DNA of 64,000 nt. It comes from Diploptera punctata. Taxonomy: Eukaryota; Arthropoda; Insecta; Blattodea; Blaberidae. How positions within the stretch are numbered: position 1 is the stretch's first letter; every line of letters starts with the position of its first letter. The stretch covers positions 877,001-941,000 of the forward strand of contig JASPKZ010003844.1 in assembly GCA_030220185.1 (NCBI GenBank), given 5' to 3'. The position numbers and the translations under genes are program-made. Positions 52,384-61,593 of the stretch are shown here, one piece after another. The notes below the pieces were generated by a model, which was given only the letters and a program-made list of their open reading frames with translations, did not search any database and had not been told where the DNA came from.

Positions 52384-52819
52384 GCTTACTTACTTACTTA
52401 CTCACTGGCACTACCAAACCCGTAGGTTCATGGCCGCACGGACATAAGCTCTCCATACATCCCTATGCTGAGCTAATGCTTTCCAATCATTCCCTGTATA
52501 ATCTATTTCCCTCAAATCATAGTTAATGTTATTCTCCCACCTCATTCTTGGTCTACCAACTGGGCGTTTTCCCTCTGGCTTTCCTACAAGAAGCTTCCAT
52601 GCAAGTCTTTCATTCCCCATACGTGCAACATGTCCTGCCCATCGCAGTCTACGAGACTTAACTGTTCTTATTATATCTGGATTCCTATAAAGACCATGTA
52701 GTTCATTGTTATGTAAGACTTCTCCATTCATCTGTCTGTTCATCTCACTTTGGTCCAAAAACTTTCCTAAGTACTTTATTCTCAAATACTTGTAATCTCC
52801 TTTCCTCCCTTAAAGTAAG
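52384..52819 (-). mobile_element. RTE-A LINE, 5'-truncated, inverted neighbour
   Basis: Starts GCTTACTTACTTACTTACTC (the inverted (GTAA)n tail) and runs to CTCCCTTAAAGTAAG. A 124-codon minus-strand frame (52411-52785) reads the family C-terminus with a lesion near its start (GEVLHNNELHGLYRNPD). Its 3' end lies only 30 bp from the 3' end of the plus-strand copy, giving a long inverted repeat. Confidence 0.95.
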
Positions 52820-52829
52820 AGGATTATAA

Positions 52830-53913
52830 TATTGGAAATTCATTTCTTTGGGTTGAATTTAAACTCGCAAATATAAAAATGAGAAGAAACTAGATTTATG
52901 ACTAACATTGTATACCTGAATATTTTCCTGAATCTTTGACGATTTATTTATGAATCGAGGTATATAACGTAATACGCGTCTTGAATTATTACAGGAAAAA
53001 TCATCTTTATGTTATTGGTTAATATCTAAGAATATAATTCTTAATTTTTTTAATTGCCTTTGCGTTAGTGAAGTTTGCAGGTGCATTAAATGGAAAGAAG
53101 TATGGCAGTACATTCAGTTAACCAGTCACAGCATTAGGACGTGAAATAGAGTTCTGCGTAATGAAATAAAGATCTGGGTCAAAAATTAAATATATCAATG
53201 CATTTCCTGAATGTGTTCATGTTAACTCCCAGGAAATCCGCATTTCCAAAACTTTATCGCATATCTCTTTGAAATACTTTTTTTTATCGACAGCTTTCAT
53301 AGAATCCTATTTTTTGCAGACATTGCGCAATTCTATTGATACCTTTTTTTCAAATTCTGTTTTCAAACAACGTATCCAAGTACTGAAGAAACAAAAAATA
53401 GTATGGAATTTAGATTTAAACGATGCTTAATAATGAAATAAAATAAAACTGTTAAAGTTTTGTACAATTTTCATATTTTCCGTATTTCAATACACATACG
53501 TCACATTTGTTTTAGAACTTTTTACCTTTTTCAGACGAATACTATGAATACAAATGAATTTTGTTATTATATATACACTCAAGTACATAACAACTGTAAC
53601 TGTGTAACCTTCTCTTATTATAAATTTAAAAGTGGTGATGCATTTAAATCTAGTTTGGAATTTAACAGCCTATTGCCCTTCTTCAATTAATTTATTTTAA
53701 CAATTTCTAAAATATCTACTTTTTTTTCCTTTTGTTACAAACATGTAAAACTTTGAAATTTGAATTAAAACAATGATCGTATTGAAGAAGCTGCTTAGCG
53801 TATTTTGAAGTATTTACATTTATGTTATATGCCCTCATATGTTCTTTTATACGAGAAATGAAAGGTCTTCCAGTTTGTCCTTTACAGACATTGTCATATG
53901 TGCCACACTCTAA

Positions 53914-53914
<1 letters not shown>
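52830..53914. other. No recognised feature
   Basis: AT-rich DNA. Short ORFs at 53460-53690 and 53822 onward have no recognised domain. Confidence 0.4.

Positions 53915-53954
<40 letters not shown>
53915..53954. repeat. (TA)n microsatellite
   Basis: TA run abutting the tRNA-like repeat array. Confidence 0.95.
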
Positions 53955-53956
<2 letters not shown>

Positions 53957-53974
53957 TATGATAAGAAAAATAAA

Positions 53975-54044
53975 TGCCTGGACGGGATTCGAACCCGGAT
54001 CTCTGAGTCTGTACCTCAGCGTGATATCCATTACACTACCAGGC
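53975..54044 (-). tRNA. tRNA-like sequence, anticodon position ACA, copy 1
   Basis: Folds as a cloverleaf: 6 bp acceptor (GCCTGG/CCAGGC), a D arm starting TAGTGTAATGGATATCAC as in tRNA-Val, a perfect anticodon stem CTGAG/CTCAG with loop GTACAGA, and T arm GGGTTCGAATCCC. A box TAGTGTAATGG and B box GGTTCGAATCC are perfect. One T-stem mismatch. ACA at positions 34-36 is not a normal eukaryotic anticodon, so it is probably a tRNA-derived repeat, not a decoding tRNA. Confidence 0.6.
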
Positions 54045-54274
54045 GAATCCAATTCAAACACTTATTTTTTTCTTATATATGTATTATACTCTCCATTATT
54101 ACTAGATGTCGCGAGAACACTGTCTTCACTGCCATCTAGTAGCTGACTATATCAAGTAAGCAAATTAAAGAGAATATTTATTTTACTTTATAGCAGTGAC
54201 GCTTTATCGATGTTATAATTAAATCTTTAACATTGAGCAATGCAAGCTTAATATGGTATGATAAGAAAAATAAA

Positions 54275-54344
54275 TGCCTGGACGGGATTCGAAACCGGAT
54301 CTCTGAGTCTGTACCTCAGCGTGATATCCATTACACTACCAGGC
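54275..54344 (-). tRNA. tRNA-like sequence, copy 2
   Basis: Same as copy 1 except that the T arm reads GGTTTCGAATCC, which breaks the B box and a T-stem pair. Confidence 0.55.
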
Positions 54345-54369
54345 GAATCCAATTCAAACACTTATTTAT

Positions 54370-54376
<7 letters not shown>

Positions 54377-54432
<56 letters not shown>
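54377..54432. repeat. (TA)n microsatellite
   Basis: About 28 TA dinucleotides between the tRNA-like array and a CR1-like fragment. Confidence 0.95.
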
Positions 54433-54435
<3 letters not shown>

Positions 54436-54777
54436 AAGATATCAGGGGTTGCCGCTTACTTGGCACTTTTAAGTCACACTTATACAGTTACCTGTTGTCT
54501 AATAATTAATTTTTCTCTATTTATTTAAATTTATATTATGTCATTAATATTTTTTTCTCGTTTTTTATATATCTTGTACATATTATATATTTAATTCGTT
54601 AAATTTAGAGTAAATCAAAATACATTATAAATATTAATTGTATTGTTGTTATAACATGTAATCGTTTATGTATATTGTAATTTAGATGTAAGACTATTTT
54701 TTTTTGTATTTTTAAAACCTGGTTGAGTGGCAGACAAGACCGTAAGGCCTTAACTCTGCCAGGTAAAATAAAGCTAT

Positions 54778-54780
<3 letters not shown>
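54433..54780 (+). mobile_element. CR1-like LINE, 3' terminal fragment
   Basis: The last coding residues (LLGTFKSHLYSYLL) run to a stop near 54509, followed by an AT-rich 3' UTR and the family 3' end GTTGAGTGGCAGACAAGACC, GTAAGGCCTTAACTCTGCCA and GGTAAAATAAAG. The stem has one mismatch relative to the 48.8 kb copy (AAGACC/GGCCTT), so it is a different subfamily, closer to the 3.4 kb copy. Confidence 0.78.

Positions 54781-54821
<41 letters not shown>
54781..54821. repeat. (TA)n microsatellite
   Basis: TA run after the (ATT)-type LINE tail. Confidence 0.95.
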
Positions 54822-54825
<4 letters not shown>

Positions 54826-55215
54826 TAAGCCCATATTTCCCCTTTACAGAGATTTAGGCGCTCTCCCCCTACAGGGAAGATTTGAACCATACTAATTTAG
54901 TTACACTTGTTTTCTTATAGATGTCATTTTGAGTGGTACATGGTCAGCGTTCCGCCTCATACTGACATCTAGGAAACCAAGGTAGTACTAGGACGGGAAA
55001 ATTCGGTAAATTTTGCTTACAGGCCTTTCCATTCAGGCTTAAGGATTTTTTACGAGCCTGAAAATCTTCAGACTCGGGACCCACGGCTTAAACTCCCTCC
55101 CGGAGGACTTGCTCCTTGGATTTTTCCTTCCTAAAAAATCCATCGACCCCGGCCGGGTTTGAACCCGCGACCCTCGGGACCAGAGGCAAGGAGCATAACC
55201 ACTAGTCCACCGCGA
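54822..55215 (-). mobile_element. SINE4 copy 1
   Basis: Sense head CGCGGTGGACTAGTGGTTAT (A-box side) and B-box region GGGTTCAAACCCGG, then GGGGTCGATGGATTTTTTAG and a long body with CCGAATTTTCCCGTCC, CATTTCCTAGATGTC-like and CAAATCTTCCCTGTAGGG blocks. Collinear with 56595-57001. No TSD can be set because (TA)n is adjacent. Confidence 0.85.
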
Positions 55216-55607
55216 TTACTTAAAACAAAGCTTTTCATAAATCTCTCAAATATAGATGGTTCAGAATTTTTAACAGATGAAACAGCTGTCTAATATCAAA
55301 CATACAATATCCTCAAGTTCGGTATATTCCTAGAGGGCCGATTTGTGCATGCTTGGTGAAGCGGCAGCCATCAATCCTGTAGCCCAATTCCTGTCACACA
55401 CATTCCAACATTCGACGATCAATACAAATGAATGCATCCGAGATCTTTTTATTGCAGTTCTCCTAAATCAAGTGGGATAGCGGGAAGTACATATTTGATG
55501 TAACCCACATATGTAAAGAGATTGTCTGGCAACAGGCCGTTTAGCGTAGGAGGATGAAATTTCATGCAATGTACATAATGTTATAATTGAACATTAATTA
55601 ACCAAAA
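55216..55607. other. No recognised feature
   Basis: Unassigned sequence between SINE4 and an RTE-A remnant. Confidence 0.4.
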
Positions 55608-55862
55608 ACTCACTGGCACTATCGAACCCATAGGTACATGGCCACGCGGATATAATCTCTCCATACATCACTATCCTGAGCTAATATTTTCCATTCATCC
55701 CCTGTTCTATCTGCTTCCCTCAAATCATGAATAATCTTATTCTCCCATTTCATTCTTGGTCTACCAACTGGGTATTTACATTCTGGGTTTCCTACAAGAA
55801 GGTTGCATGTCCCTCTTTCATTCCCCATTGGTACCAGATGTTATTATATCTGGCTTCCTGTT
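55608..55862 (-). mobile_element. RTE-A LINE, old 3' fragment
   Basis: Minus-strand family end from ACTCACTGGCACTATCGAAC to TTATATCTGGCTTCCTG. A 69-codon frame (55619-55828) is still open but diverged (GRPRMKWENKIIHDLREADR). The CATCGCAGTCTACGAG block is deleted. Among the more diverged copies, like 2777-3078. Confidence 0.88.
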
Positions 55863-55926
55863 ATAATTTTTATTATATTTTTTAGATACTCAAACACCTC
55901 AACGGAAATTTACCATGGAATTTATT

Positions 55927-55937
55927 AGTATTAATAT
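55927..55937. repeat. Target-site duplication, left, of SINE1 copy L
   Basis: AGTATTAATAT, exact copy at 56278-56288. Confidence 0.9.
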
Positions 55938-56277
55938 CCGTCCATAGTAATTCTGCCCGAGGGCAGGTCCTTCACTGCAATCATAGCATTTTCATGCTAT
56001 GCTTGCAGCTTTACTAGGGAATTGTAGGTGTGGTAGCTTCCCGTTGATACCCACACCGGTGAAGGATGATGATGATAATGATAAGGGATGAGGATGATGA
56101 TGATAGCCATATGATATCGGGGACCGTTTGGGCCTTAAAGTTTTCCTGACATTTGTCTTATAGGTGAGGAAAAACCCCGATAAAAACCTCACCCAGAAAA
56201 ATTGCCCCGACCGAGGATCGAATCCGGGCCCGCTGCGTGACAAGGCAGCACGCTACCTCGAGACCACAGCGGTGGAC
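55938..56277 (-). mobile_element. SINE1 copy L, full length with TSD
   Basis: Minus-strand subfamily A copy with complete head and terminal hairpin, an internal (GAT)n block and a perfect 11 bp TSD. The B box has one change (GGATTCGATCC on the sense strand). Confidence 0.95.
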
Positions 56278-56579
56278 AGTATTAATATAAGTAATAATAA
56301 ATCACCAAAATTATGAAATTGAAAAATCAATATTAAAATCAAAATTCTTTATTCTAGAAGTGCTTAATTAGTGCAAAGCGTTTACGGCAAAAGGTTAGCA
56401 TTTTAAGTGAACAGTACTCTAAAATCTAATGCCATTAGTATCGGGAGTCAAATCTGGGTGTAAAAGGGCTGATAAATCATATCCAGAAGCCTCTAGTTTT
56501 AGGTTTGAGATTGTGTTACGCGCCTTCTTATATTGTAGTACACAGGCTCCGTAACTGTATTTCTCTTCCAAAGGAAACC

Positions 56580-56594
56580 ATGCTCAGGATTATT
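56580..56594. repeat. Target-site duplication, left, of SINE4 copy 2
   Basis: ATGCTCAGGATTATT, exact copy at 57002-57016. Confidence 0.93.
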
Positions 56595-57001
56595 TGTACT
56601 TGTACTTTTAAGCCCATGTTTCCCTTAACAGAGATTTAGGCGCTCTCCCCCTACAGGGAAGAATTTGAACCATACTAATTTAGCTACATTTGTTTTCGTA
56701 TAGATATCATTTGAGTGGTCCGTGGTCAGCGTTCCGCCTCATACTGATATCTAGGAAACCAAGGTAGTCCTAGGAAGGGAAAATTCGGTAAATTTTGCTT
56801 AGAGGCCTTTTCATTCAGGCTTAAGGATCTTTTATGAGCCTGAAAATCTTCAGACTCGGGATTCACGGCTTAACGTCCCTCCCGGAGGATTTTCTCCTTG
56901 GATTTTTCCATCCTTAAAAAATCCATCGACCCCGCCCGGGTTTGAACCCGCGACCTTCGGGACCAGAGGCAACGAGCATAACCACTAGTCCACCGCGGCC
57001 G
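56595..57001 (-). mobile_element. SINE4 copy 2, full length with 15 bp TSD
   Basis: A 407 bp SINE delimited by perfect 15 bp repeats, which fixes the family's true ends: sense 5' GGCCGCGGTGGACTAGTGGT and 3' ACAAGTACAA-type AT-rich tail. A-box side GGACTAGTGGTTATGC and a B box of GGGTTCAAACCC. The near-identical body in copy 1 confirms the family. Confidence 0.95.
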
Positions 57002-57202
57002 ATGCTCAGGATTATTACGCCCTTAAAAATCCAAAGATCTTGCCAGTTTTGACTCGCGAACCAGGAAACACTAAGGTAACCGCTAGATCACCAAAATCAA
57101 TTTTATCTAATTTTAAATATGATTAATGTAATCTATGGTAAATTTATTCTGAAATGTTATTAATCACTAATAATATCAAGTAATGAATTATATAAAATAA
57201 TA

Positions 57203-57216
57203 TATATACAGTATAT
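57203..57216. repeat. Candidate TSD, left, of SINE1 copy M
   Basis: TATATACAGTATAT against TATATACCGCATAT at 57548-57561, 12 of 14 identical. Confidence 0.55.
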
Positions 57217-57547
57217 CCATCCATAGTAATTCTGCCTGAGGGTAGGTCTCTCACTGCAATCATAGCATTTTCATGCAATGCTTTACAGCTTTACTAGGGA
57301 ATTAAATGTGTGGTAGCTTCCCGTTGCTTTCCACACCAGTGAAGGTTGATGATGATAATGATAAAGATGATGATGATGGCCGGATGATTTTCGGGGACCG
57401 TTGGGCCCTAAGCTTCCTGACAATTGTCTTACAGGTGAGGAAAAACCCCGAAAAAAACCTCACCCAGGAGCCTGTCCCGTCCGGGAATCTAACCCGGGCC
57501 CGCTGCGTGACAAGCCAGCACGCTACCTCGAGACCACAGCAATGGAC
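57217..57547 (-). mobile_element. SINE1 copy M, subfamily B
   Basis: Minus strand. Carries the subfamily B signatures AGGAGCCTGTCCCG, GGGCCCTAAGCTTCCTGAC and CCGAAAAAAACCTC. The head B box has one change (GGGTTAGATTCCC). The AATGGAC head end differs from the usual GGTGGAC. Confidence 0.92.
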
Positions 57548-57561
57548 TATATACCGCATAT

Positions 57562-57837
57562 AATAGTTATGATTAATGATGTGATTAACACGAATTAATA
57601 TTTTACTTCAATATCTGCTAATCGTAATCATGTCACTTTTGGCCTTCTTTTGAGAACATGTTACACACTTATTTTAAATATACGTTTCTTATACGTACTG
57701 TCATTAAAATATCTAATTAAGATTGCTCATAATCACCTATGGTCCTAACATGCTTGAAACCATATTATCGAATATTTTTAAAAATTAAAAAAAATGAGCA
57801 TCGTATGTAGCTTTACCGTAGAAAAATAACTTGTATT
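57562..57837. other. No recognised feature
   Basis: Short AT-rich spacer. Confidence 0.4.
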
Positions 57838-57839
57838 CT

Positions 57840-57871
<32 letters not shown>

Positions 57872-58186
57872 TTCCTTTCATGTGATAGGCCTAGTGGTCT
57901 GTCACGGTCTCAATCCAACGTTTGAAGGGCCTGCCCAAAGATCTCTTGCCTGGTGGCTGGTAATTTAAGATCTGACGTGGTATTCGTGTTCTACTCATTC
58001 TTCTTACGCGAGATTTTCAGTTGTTTCTGTATTTTTGTACATATTCCATGACTGATTCTGTTTGTAATTCTTCGAGAATCTCAGAATTTCTTTTATGGTC
58101 TGTTCTTGAGTAACCTGCAGTACGTCTCATAAATGCCATTTCTGCCGCAGTTAGTCTTTGTTCATCTGCACTGTTAATAACATTGA
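57838..58186 (-). mobile_element. LINE 3' end with (GAA)n tail
   Basis: The sense translation reads QRLTAAEMAFMRRTAGYSRT, HKRNSEILEELQTESVMEYV, RIPRQILNYQPPGKRSLGRP and FKRWIETVTDH, then (GAA)n, seen as (TTC)n at 57838-57875. Mostly one frame with one internal stop. Same family as 23216-23388 and perhaps 5064-5225. 5'-truncated inside the post-RT region. It abuts repeat X copy 2. Confidence 0.8.
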
Positions 58187-58871
58187 CTATTTAATTCATG
58201 CCCCAAATGGGAGTCAATGAACAATCACATTTCAATGATTTTTGATTTACAACCAATCACAGTCGTGTTTCGTGTAAAATTTGCCAACCAAAGTTTATCG
58301 TAATAAAGAAAACACCTCCTTTTTAACATTCTGAATAGGTCATAACATTATTTTGCAGTTATTGGCTCCCTAAGAAATACGGCTACCAGATTGTATATAT
58401 AGTGCATGAATGTCAACACGTAGCGCATGCGGGAGTTAATATAAAAACATTTGTAGCAATTGATTATACCACCAAAAAAAAAAAGAAACCACTGTTTGCA
58501 CTTTCTTAAATGTATTTTTTCCCAGAAAAATATAATTGTCATATTTACATCATAGGACATCAGAAATGAATTACTATACAGTTTGATGTGTTTCATTTTT
58601 TCTCCACTAGAGTGCATTCTTACAATATTGCGTTCCTTTGGCAATAAATAATATGATCTGGTTGCAGTGACGAACAAAAGAAGCAAATGAAGAGTACCAA
58701 TTGTTTCTCATTTGTTTTCAAACATAGTTGTTTACATTAAATATATAAATAATTTAAAATTTATTCGTTAAATAGTCCTAACAAATGCCAATCTTGATTT
58801 CCAAATTCTCTTCGTAAGTCGTGAATTTATCGATAATTTGGAAATCACTCTTGGAATTACTTATGATAATT
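58187..58871. repeat. Dispersed repeat X, copy 2
   Basis: CATGCCCCAAATGGGAGTCA start and the GCATTCTTACAATATTGC, GGCAATAAATAATATGATC and AAATAGTCCTAACAAATGCC landmarks match copies 1 and 3. It has its own insert near 58380-58560 and no SINE at either of the copy 3 insertion points. A 112-codon minus-strand ORF here is not conserved. Confidence 0.72.
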
Positions 58872-59008
58872 TTGTAATTAATAAGTATGTCGTGCATTTT
58901 TATAATTCATAAATGAAACATCTGAGTTCAATTTAGTTATTAAAGTTTATTTTTATATATTTTAAAATAATACACACATATACACACCCCTCACTCTCGT
59001 CATATACA
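58872..59008. other. No recognised feature
   Basis: AT-rich spacer with a short ACACATATACACACCCC run. Confidence 0.4.
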
Positions 59009-60099
59009 TCTTAATATATAAAAATTACGTGTCACGTTGTTTGTCCGCGATGGAATCCTAAACTACTGAACCGATTTTAATAAAATTTTGCACACTGTGT
59101 GCTGTTTGATCCAACTTGAGACCTACGGTTGTTTATAACTAAATTTATAGTAGCATTATTTTTTATTGCAAATTATATGTTTATTATTTAACAAAGAGTT
59201 ATAATTATCTGTGAGTTCCATACGATTCTAACAGATGACGGTGTAAGGTAATTGGTTTATTATTTAACCAGGTGGCTGTGCTTTTTGTTGCAACCGCGAA
59301 TTTCAATTGAATTACAAATGTTGATTATTTCATAATTTAAGTGTGTTCAGAGTTTATTTTATTTTCAATACATTGATAATAATATTAATTTCATGTGTAA
59401 GCATTAGTTTTAAGTAATCTGGCTCAAAGACAGCAACTTAATTTAAATTTAACTGGACCGAGAAGGGACATTGAATAATATGGCGAATCAGTTCTAGAGA
59501 CCATGAATGATAAGATATCAAGTGAATTTCTGCAAATTGGTAAAGGCCTATGTGACATAAATCTTACATTTAAGAAGAATGTCAATTTAAAACACATGAT
59601 GGTCCTAAGGAACGGAATAACTGAACTGTAAGTAAGTCTGTTAGTTATAATAATATGCTCTAATATTACAGAAACAATTTCCATGCCTCAATTAAATGAA
59701 AAACCAAGATGACTATAATATATCACAAGATGATTTTACTATATAGAGACTTCTTGATGATGATGATGATGATGATGAGAATCCAAACTGCCAACAAGTT
59801 CGTAGAAAGAAACGAAAATATAATGAAATCAGCAAGCCTCCTCAAATATTCCATCAATAAATGTATATAATCCTTATGATACACTTGTGGATGATACTGA
59901 GAATGCAGACAACATAAATTCATCTCAATCAACAAAACCGCTTCCACATAAACCATCACCCATATTTATACTGGGTGTAGTTAACGTACCAGAATTAAAA
60001 AACTGTGTAAAACAAAAACTTTTTGATTTAGATTTCTCACTTAGTTTACTACAACATAATTTAACGGTATACCTTAGCCACAGCAACGCATGGCCGGGA

Positions 60100-60100
<1 letters not shown>
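59009..60100 (+). mobile_element. Helitron-like element carrying a gag-like fragment
   Basis: Starts A|TCTTAATATATAAAAATTA then GTGTCACGTTGTTTGTCCGC and CTACTGAACCGATTTTAAT, a 5' end type common in insect Helitrons (recalled). It ends AGCCACAGCAACGCATGGCC-GGGAC; the final CAGCTAGT is missing and replaced by (TA)n. The interior (about 59880-60070) encodes PSPIFILGVVNVPELKNCV, resembling the gag-like ORF1 of Jockey-type LINEs. It also has a (GAT)n run near 59755. Autonomous Rep/helicase domain absent. Confidence 0.55.

Positions 60101-60145
<45 letters not shown>
60101..60145. repeat. (TA)n microsatellite
   Basis: TA run joining the Helitron-like 3' end to the tRNA-like array. Confidence 0.95.
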
Positions 60146-60147
<2 letters not shown>

Positions 60148-60196
60148 GGAGAGTATAATACATATATAAAGAAAAATAAGTGTTTGAATTGGATTC

Positions 60197-60266
60197 GCCT
60201 GGTAGTGTAATTGATATCACGCTGAGGTACAGACTCAGAGATCCGGGTTCGAATCCCGTCCAGGCA
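60197..60266 (+). tRNA. tRNA-like sequence, copy 3
   Basis: Cloverleaf-capable; A-box change GTAATTG for GTAATGG, B box perfect. TTTTT at 60271-60275 could stop Pol III. Confidence 0.55.
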
Positions 60267-60497
60267 TTTATTTTTCTTATCATACCATATTAAGCTTGCA
60301 TTGCTCAATGTTAAAGATTTAATTATAACATCGATAAAGCGTCACTGCTATAAAGTAAAATAAAAAATATTCTCTTTAATTTGCTTACTTGATATAGTCA
60401 GCTACTAGATGGCAGTGAAGACAGTGTTCTCGCGACATCTAGTAATAATGGAGAGTATAATACATATATAAGAAAAATAAGTGTTTGAATTGGATTC

Positions 60498-60567
60498 GCC
60501 TGGTAGTGTAATGGATATCACGCTGAGGTACAGACTCAGAGATCCAGGTTCGAATCCCGTCCAGGCA
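60498..60567 (+). tRNA. tRNA-like sequence, copy 4
   Basis: A box perfect; the T arm reads CCAGGTTCGAATCCC, weakening one T-stem pair but keeping the B box. TTTTT follows at 60572-60576. Confidence 0.55.
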
Positions 60568-60799
60568 TTTATTTTTCTTATCATACCATATTAAGCTTGC
60601 ATTGCTCAATGTTAAAGATTTAATTATAACATCGATAAAGCGTCACTGCTATAAAGTAAAATAAAAATATTCTCTTTAATTTGCTTACTTGATATAGTCA
60701 GCTACTAGATGGCAGTGAAGACAGTGTGTTCTCGCGACATCTAGTAATAATGGAGAGTATAATACATATATAAGAAAAATAAGTGTTTGAATTGGATTC

Positions 60800-60869
60800 G
60801 CCTGGTAGTGTAATGGATATCACGCTGAGGTACAGACTCAGAGATCCGGGTTCGAATCCCGTCCAGGCA
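60800..60869 (+). tRNA. tRNA-like sequence, copy 5 (best preserved)
   Basis: Both boxes perfect and the anticodon stem CTGAG/CTCAG is intact with U33-equivalent and ACA. The six-pair acceptor GCCTGG/CCAGGC is intact, with a C opposite the terminal A. TTTTT at 60874-60878. The D arm resembles tRNA-Val. Confidence 0.6.
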
Positions 60870-60887
60870 TTTATTTTTCTTATCATA

Positions 60888-60890
<3 letters not shown>

Positions 60891-60932
<42 letters not shown>
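60891..60932. repeat. (TA)n microsatellite
   Basis: TA run between the array and the next Helitron-like piece; probably part of that element's TATA-rich 5' end. Confidence 0.95.
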
Positions 60933-60937
<5 letters not shown>

Positions 60938-61105
60938 AAGTCGGATTAGTTACACTATATATAACTCAAGAACGGCTGGACCGATTTTTATGATCTTTGA
61001 TTTGTTGGATTTGTTTCCGCCGCGAATAGCAGATAACAATGAAAACATCGGAAAAATTAAAGTAAGAATATTTAAAGGCGATACGACGTTCGCCGGGCCA
61101 GCTAG
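60933..61105 (+). mobile_element. Short Helitron-like element end
   Basis: AACAAAGTCGGATTAGTTAC, CAAGAACGGCTGGACCGATT and the terminus CGACGTTCGCCGGGCCAGCTAG before T. The GGCTGGACCGATTT motif and the CTAG|T end are typical of small insect Helitrons. The encoded ORF is spurious. Confidence 0.5.
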
Positions 61106-61159
61106 TATAAATATAAATTATAGACAAATGAAATAAAAAAAAATTGATGTTAGTTTTAA

Positions 61160-61466
61160 GTCCAACGCTGTGGTCTAGAACCAAGGTCGCTGCTTCGTAC
61201 GCAGAGGACCCGGATTCGATCCCCAGTCGGGAAAAGTTTCCTGGATGATTGTTTTTTTCCTCACCTGTAACACAAATGTCAGGAAAGTTTAAGGTTCAAA
61301 CGGTTCCCGAATATCATCTTGCCATCATAATCTCCATGTTTAATATGAATATAAGAGTGAATGATAATCTATATTACTTCTCATATGTTTTTATTATCTC
61401 GGAGTAGGCCCTGGATTAAACTGATCACTTATTCAGAGAGGTCCTACATATCTTTGTGTGGTCAAA
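61160..61466 (+). mobile_element. SINE1-related element with a different 3' half (subfamily C), copy 2
   Basis: Head GTCCAACGCTGTGGTCTAGA with B box GATTCGATCCCC, SINE1 body TCCTCACCTGTAACACAAATG, GTCAGGAAAGTTTAAGG and GGTTCCCGAATATCAT. It then switches to the alternative 3' half TTATCTCGGAGTAGGCCCTG, ACTGATCACTTATTCAGAGA and TATCTTTGTGTGGTCAAAAA. Mate of 42084-42415. Confidence 0.72.
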
Positions 61467-61593
61467 AATGAGTGTGTGTGTAATTCAAATTTTAAATACT
61501 TCTCTCAACAGGTGATGTCACTCTAAGGTCCGGGTAGAGTTGCTGGGGCACACATATCTGCCTGAGACATCAAACCACGATACAGAAGAAGAC

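Larger units (their letters stand above)
53955..54376 (-). repeat. tRNA-like 300 bp tandem unit, minus-strand array (1.4 units)
   Basis: Two tRNA-like cores 300 bp apart within one repeated unit. Between them lies the spacer with CATCTAGTAGCTGACTATAT, GCAGTGACGCTTTATCGATG and CATTGAGCAATGCAAGCTTA. The same unit is in the opposite orientation at 60146-60890. Both array ends meet (TA)n. Confidence 0.9.
60146..60890 (+). repeat. tRNA-like 300 bp tandem unit, plus-strand array (2.5 units)
   Basis: tRNA-like cores start at 60196, 60497 and 60799, so periods are 301 and 302. Each unit reads ATGGAGAGTATAATACATAT, the core, a TTTTT run, ATTAAGCTTGCATTGCTCAA, AAGCGTCACTGCTATAAAG, then ACTAGATG..CATCTAGT as a 40 bp inverted motif. 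Units are nearly identical. The array is enclosed by (TA)n on both sides, as at 53955-54376. Confidence 0.92.

Noticed and set aside
53975..60869. Functional tRNA genes.
   Set aside because: Anticodon-position ACA, a mismatched acceptor end, and box mutations in some copies argue for tRNA-derived repeats; kept as tRNA-like only.
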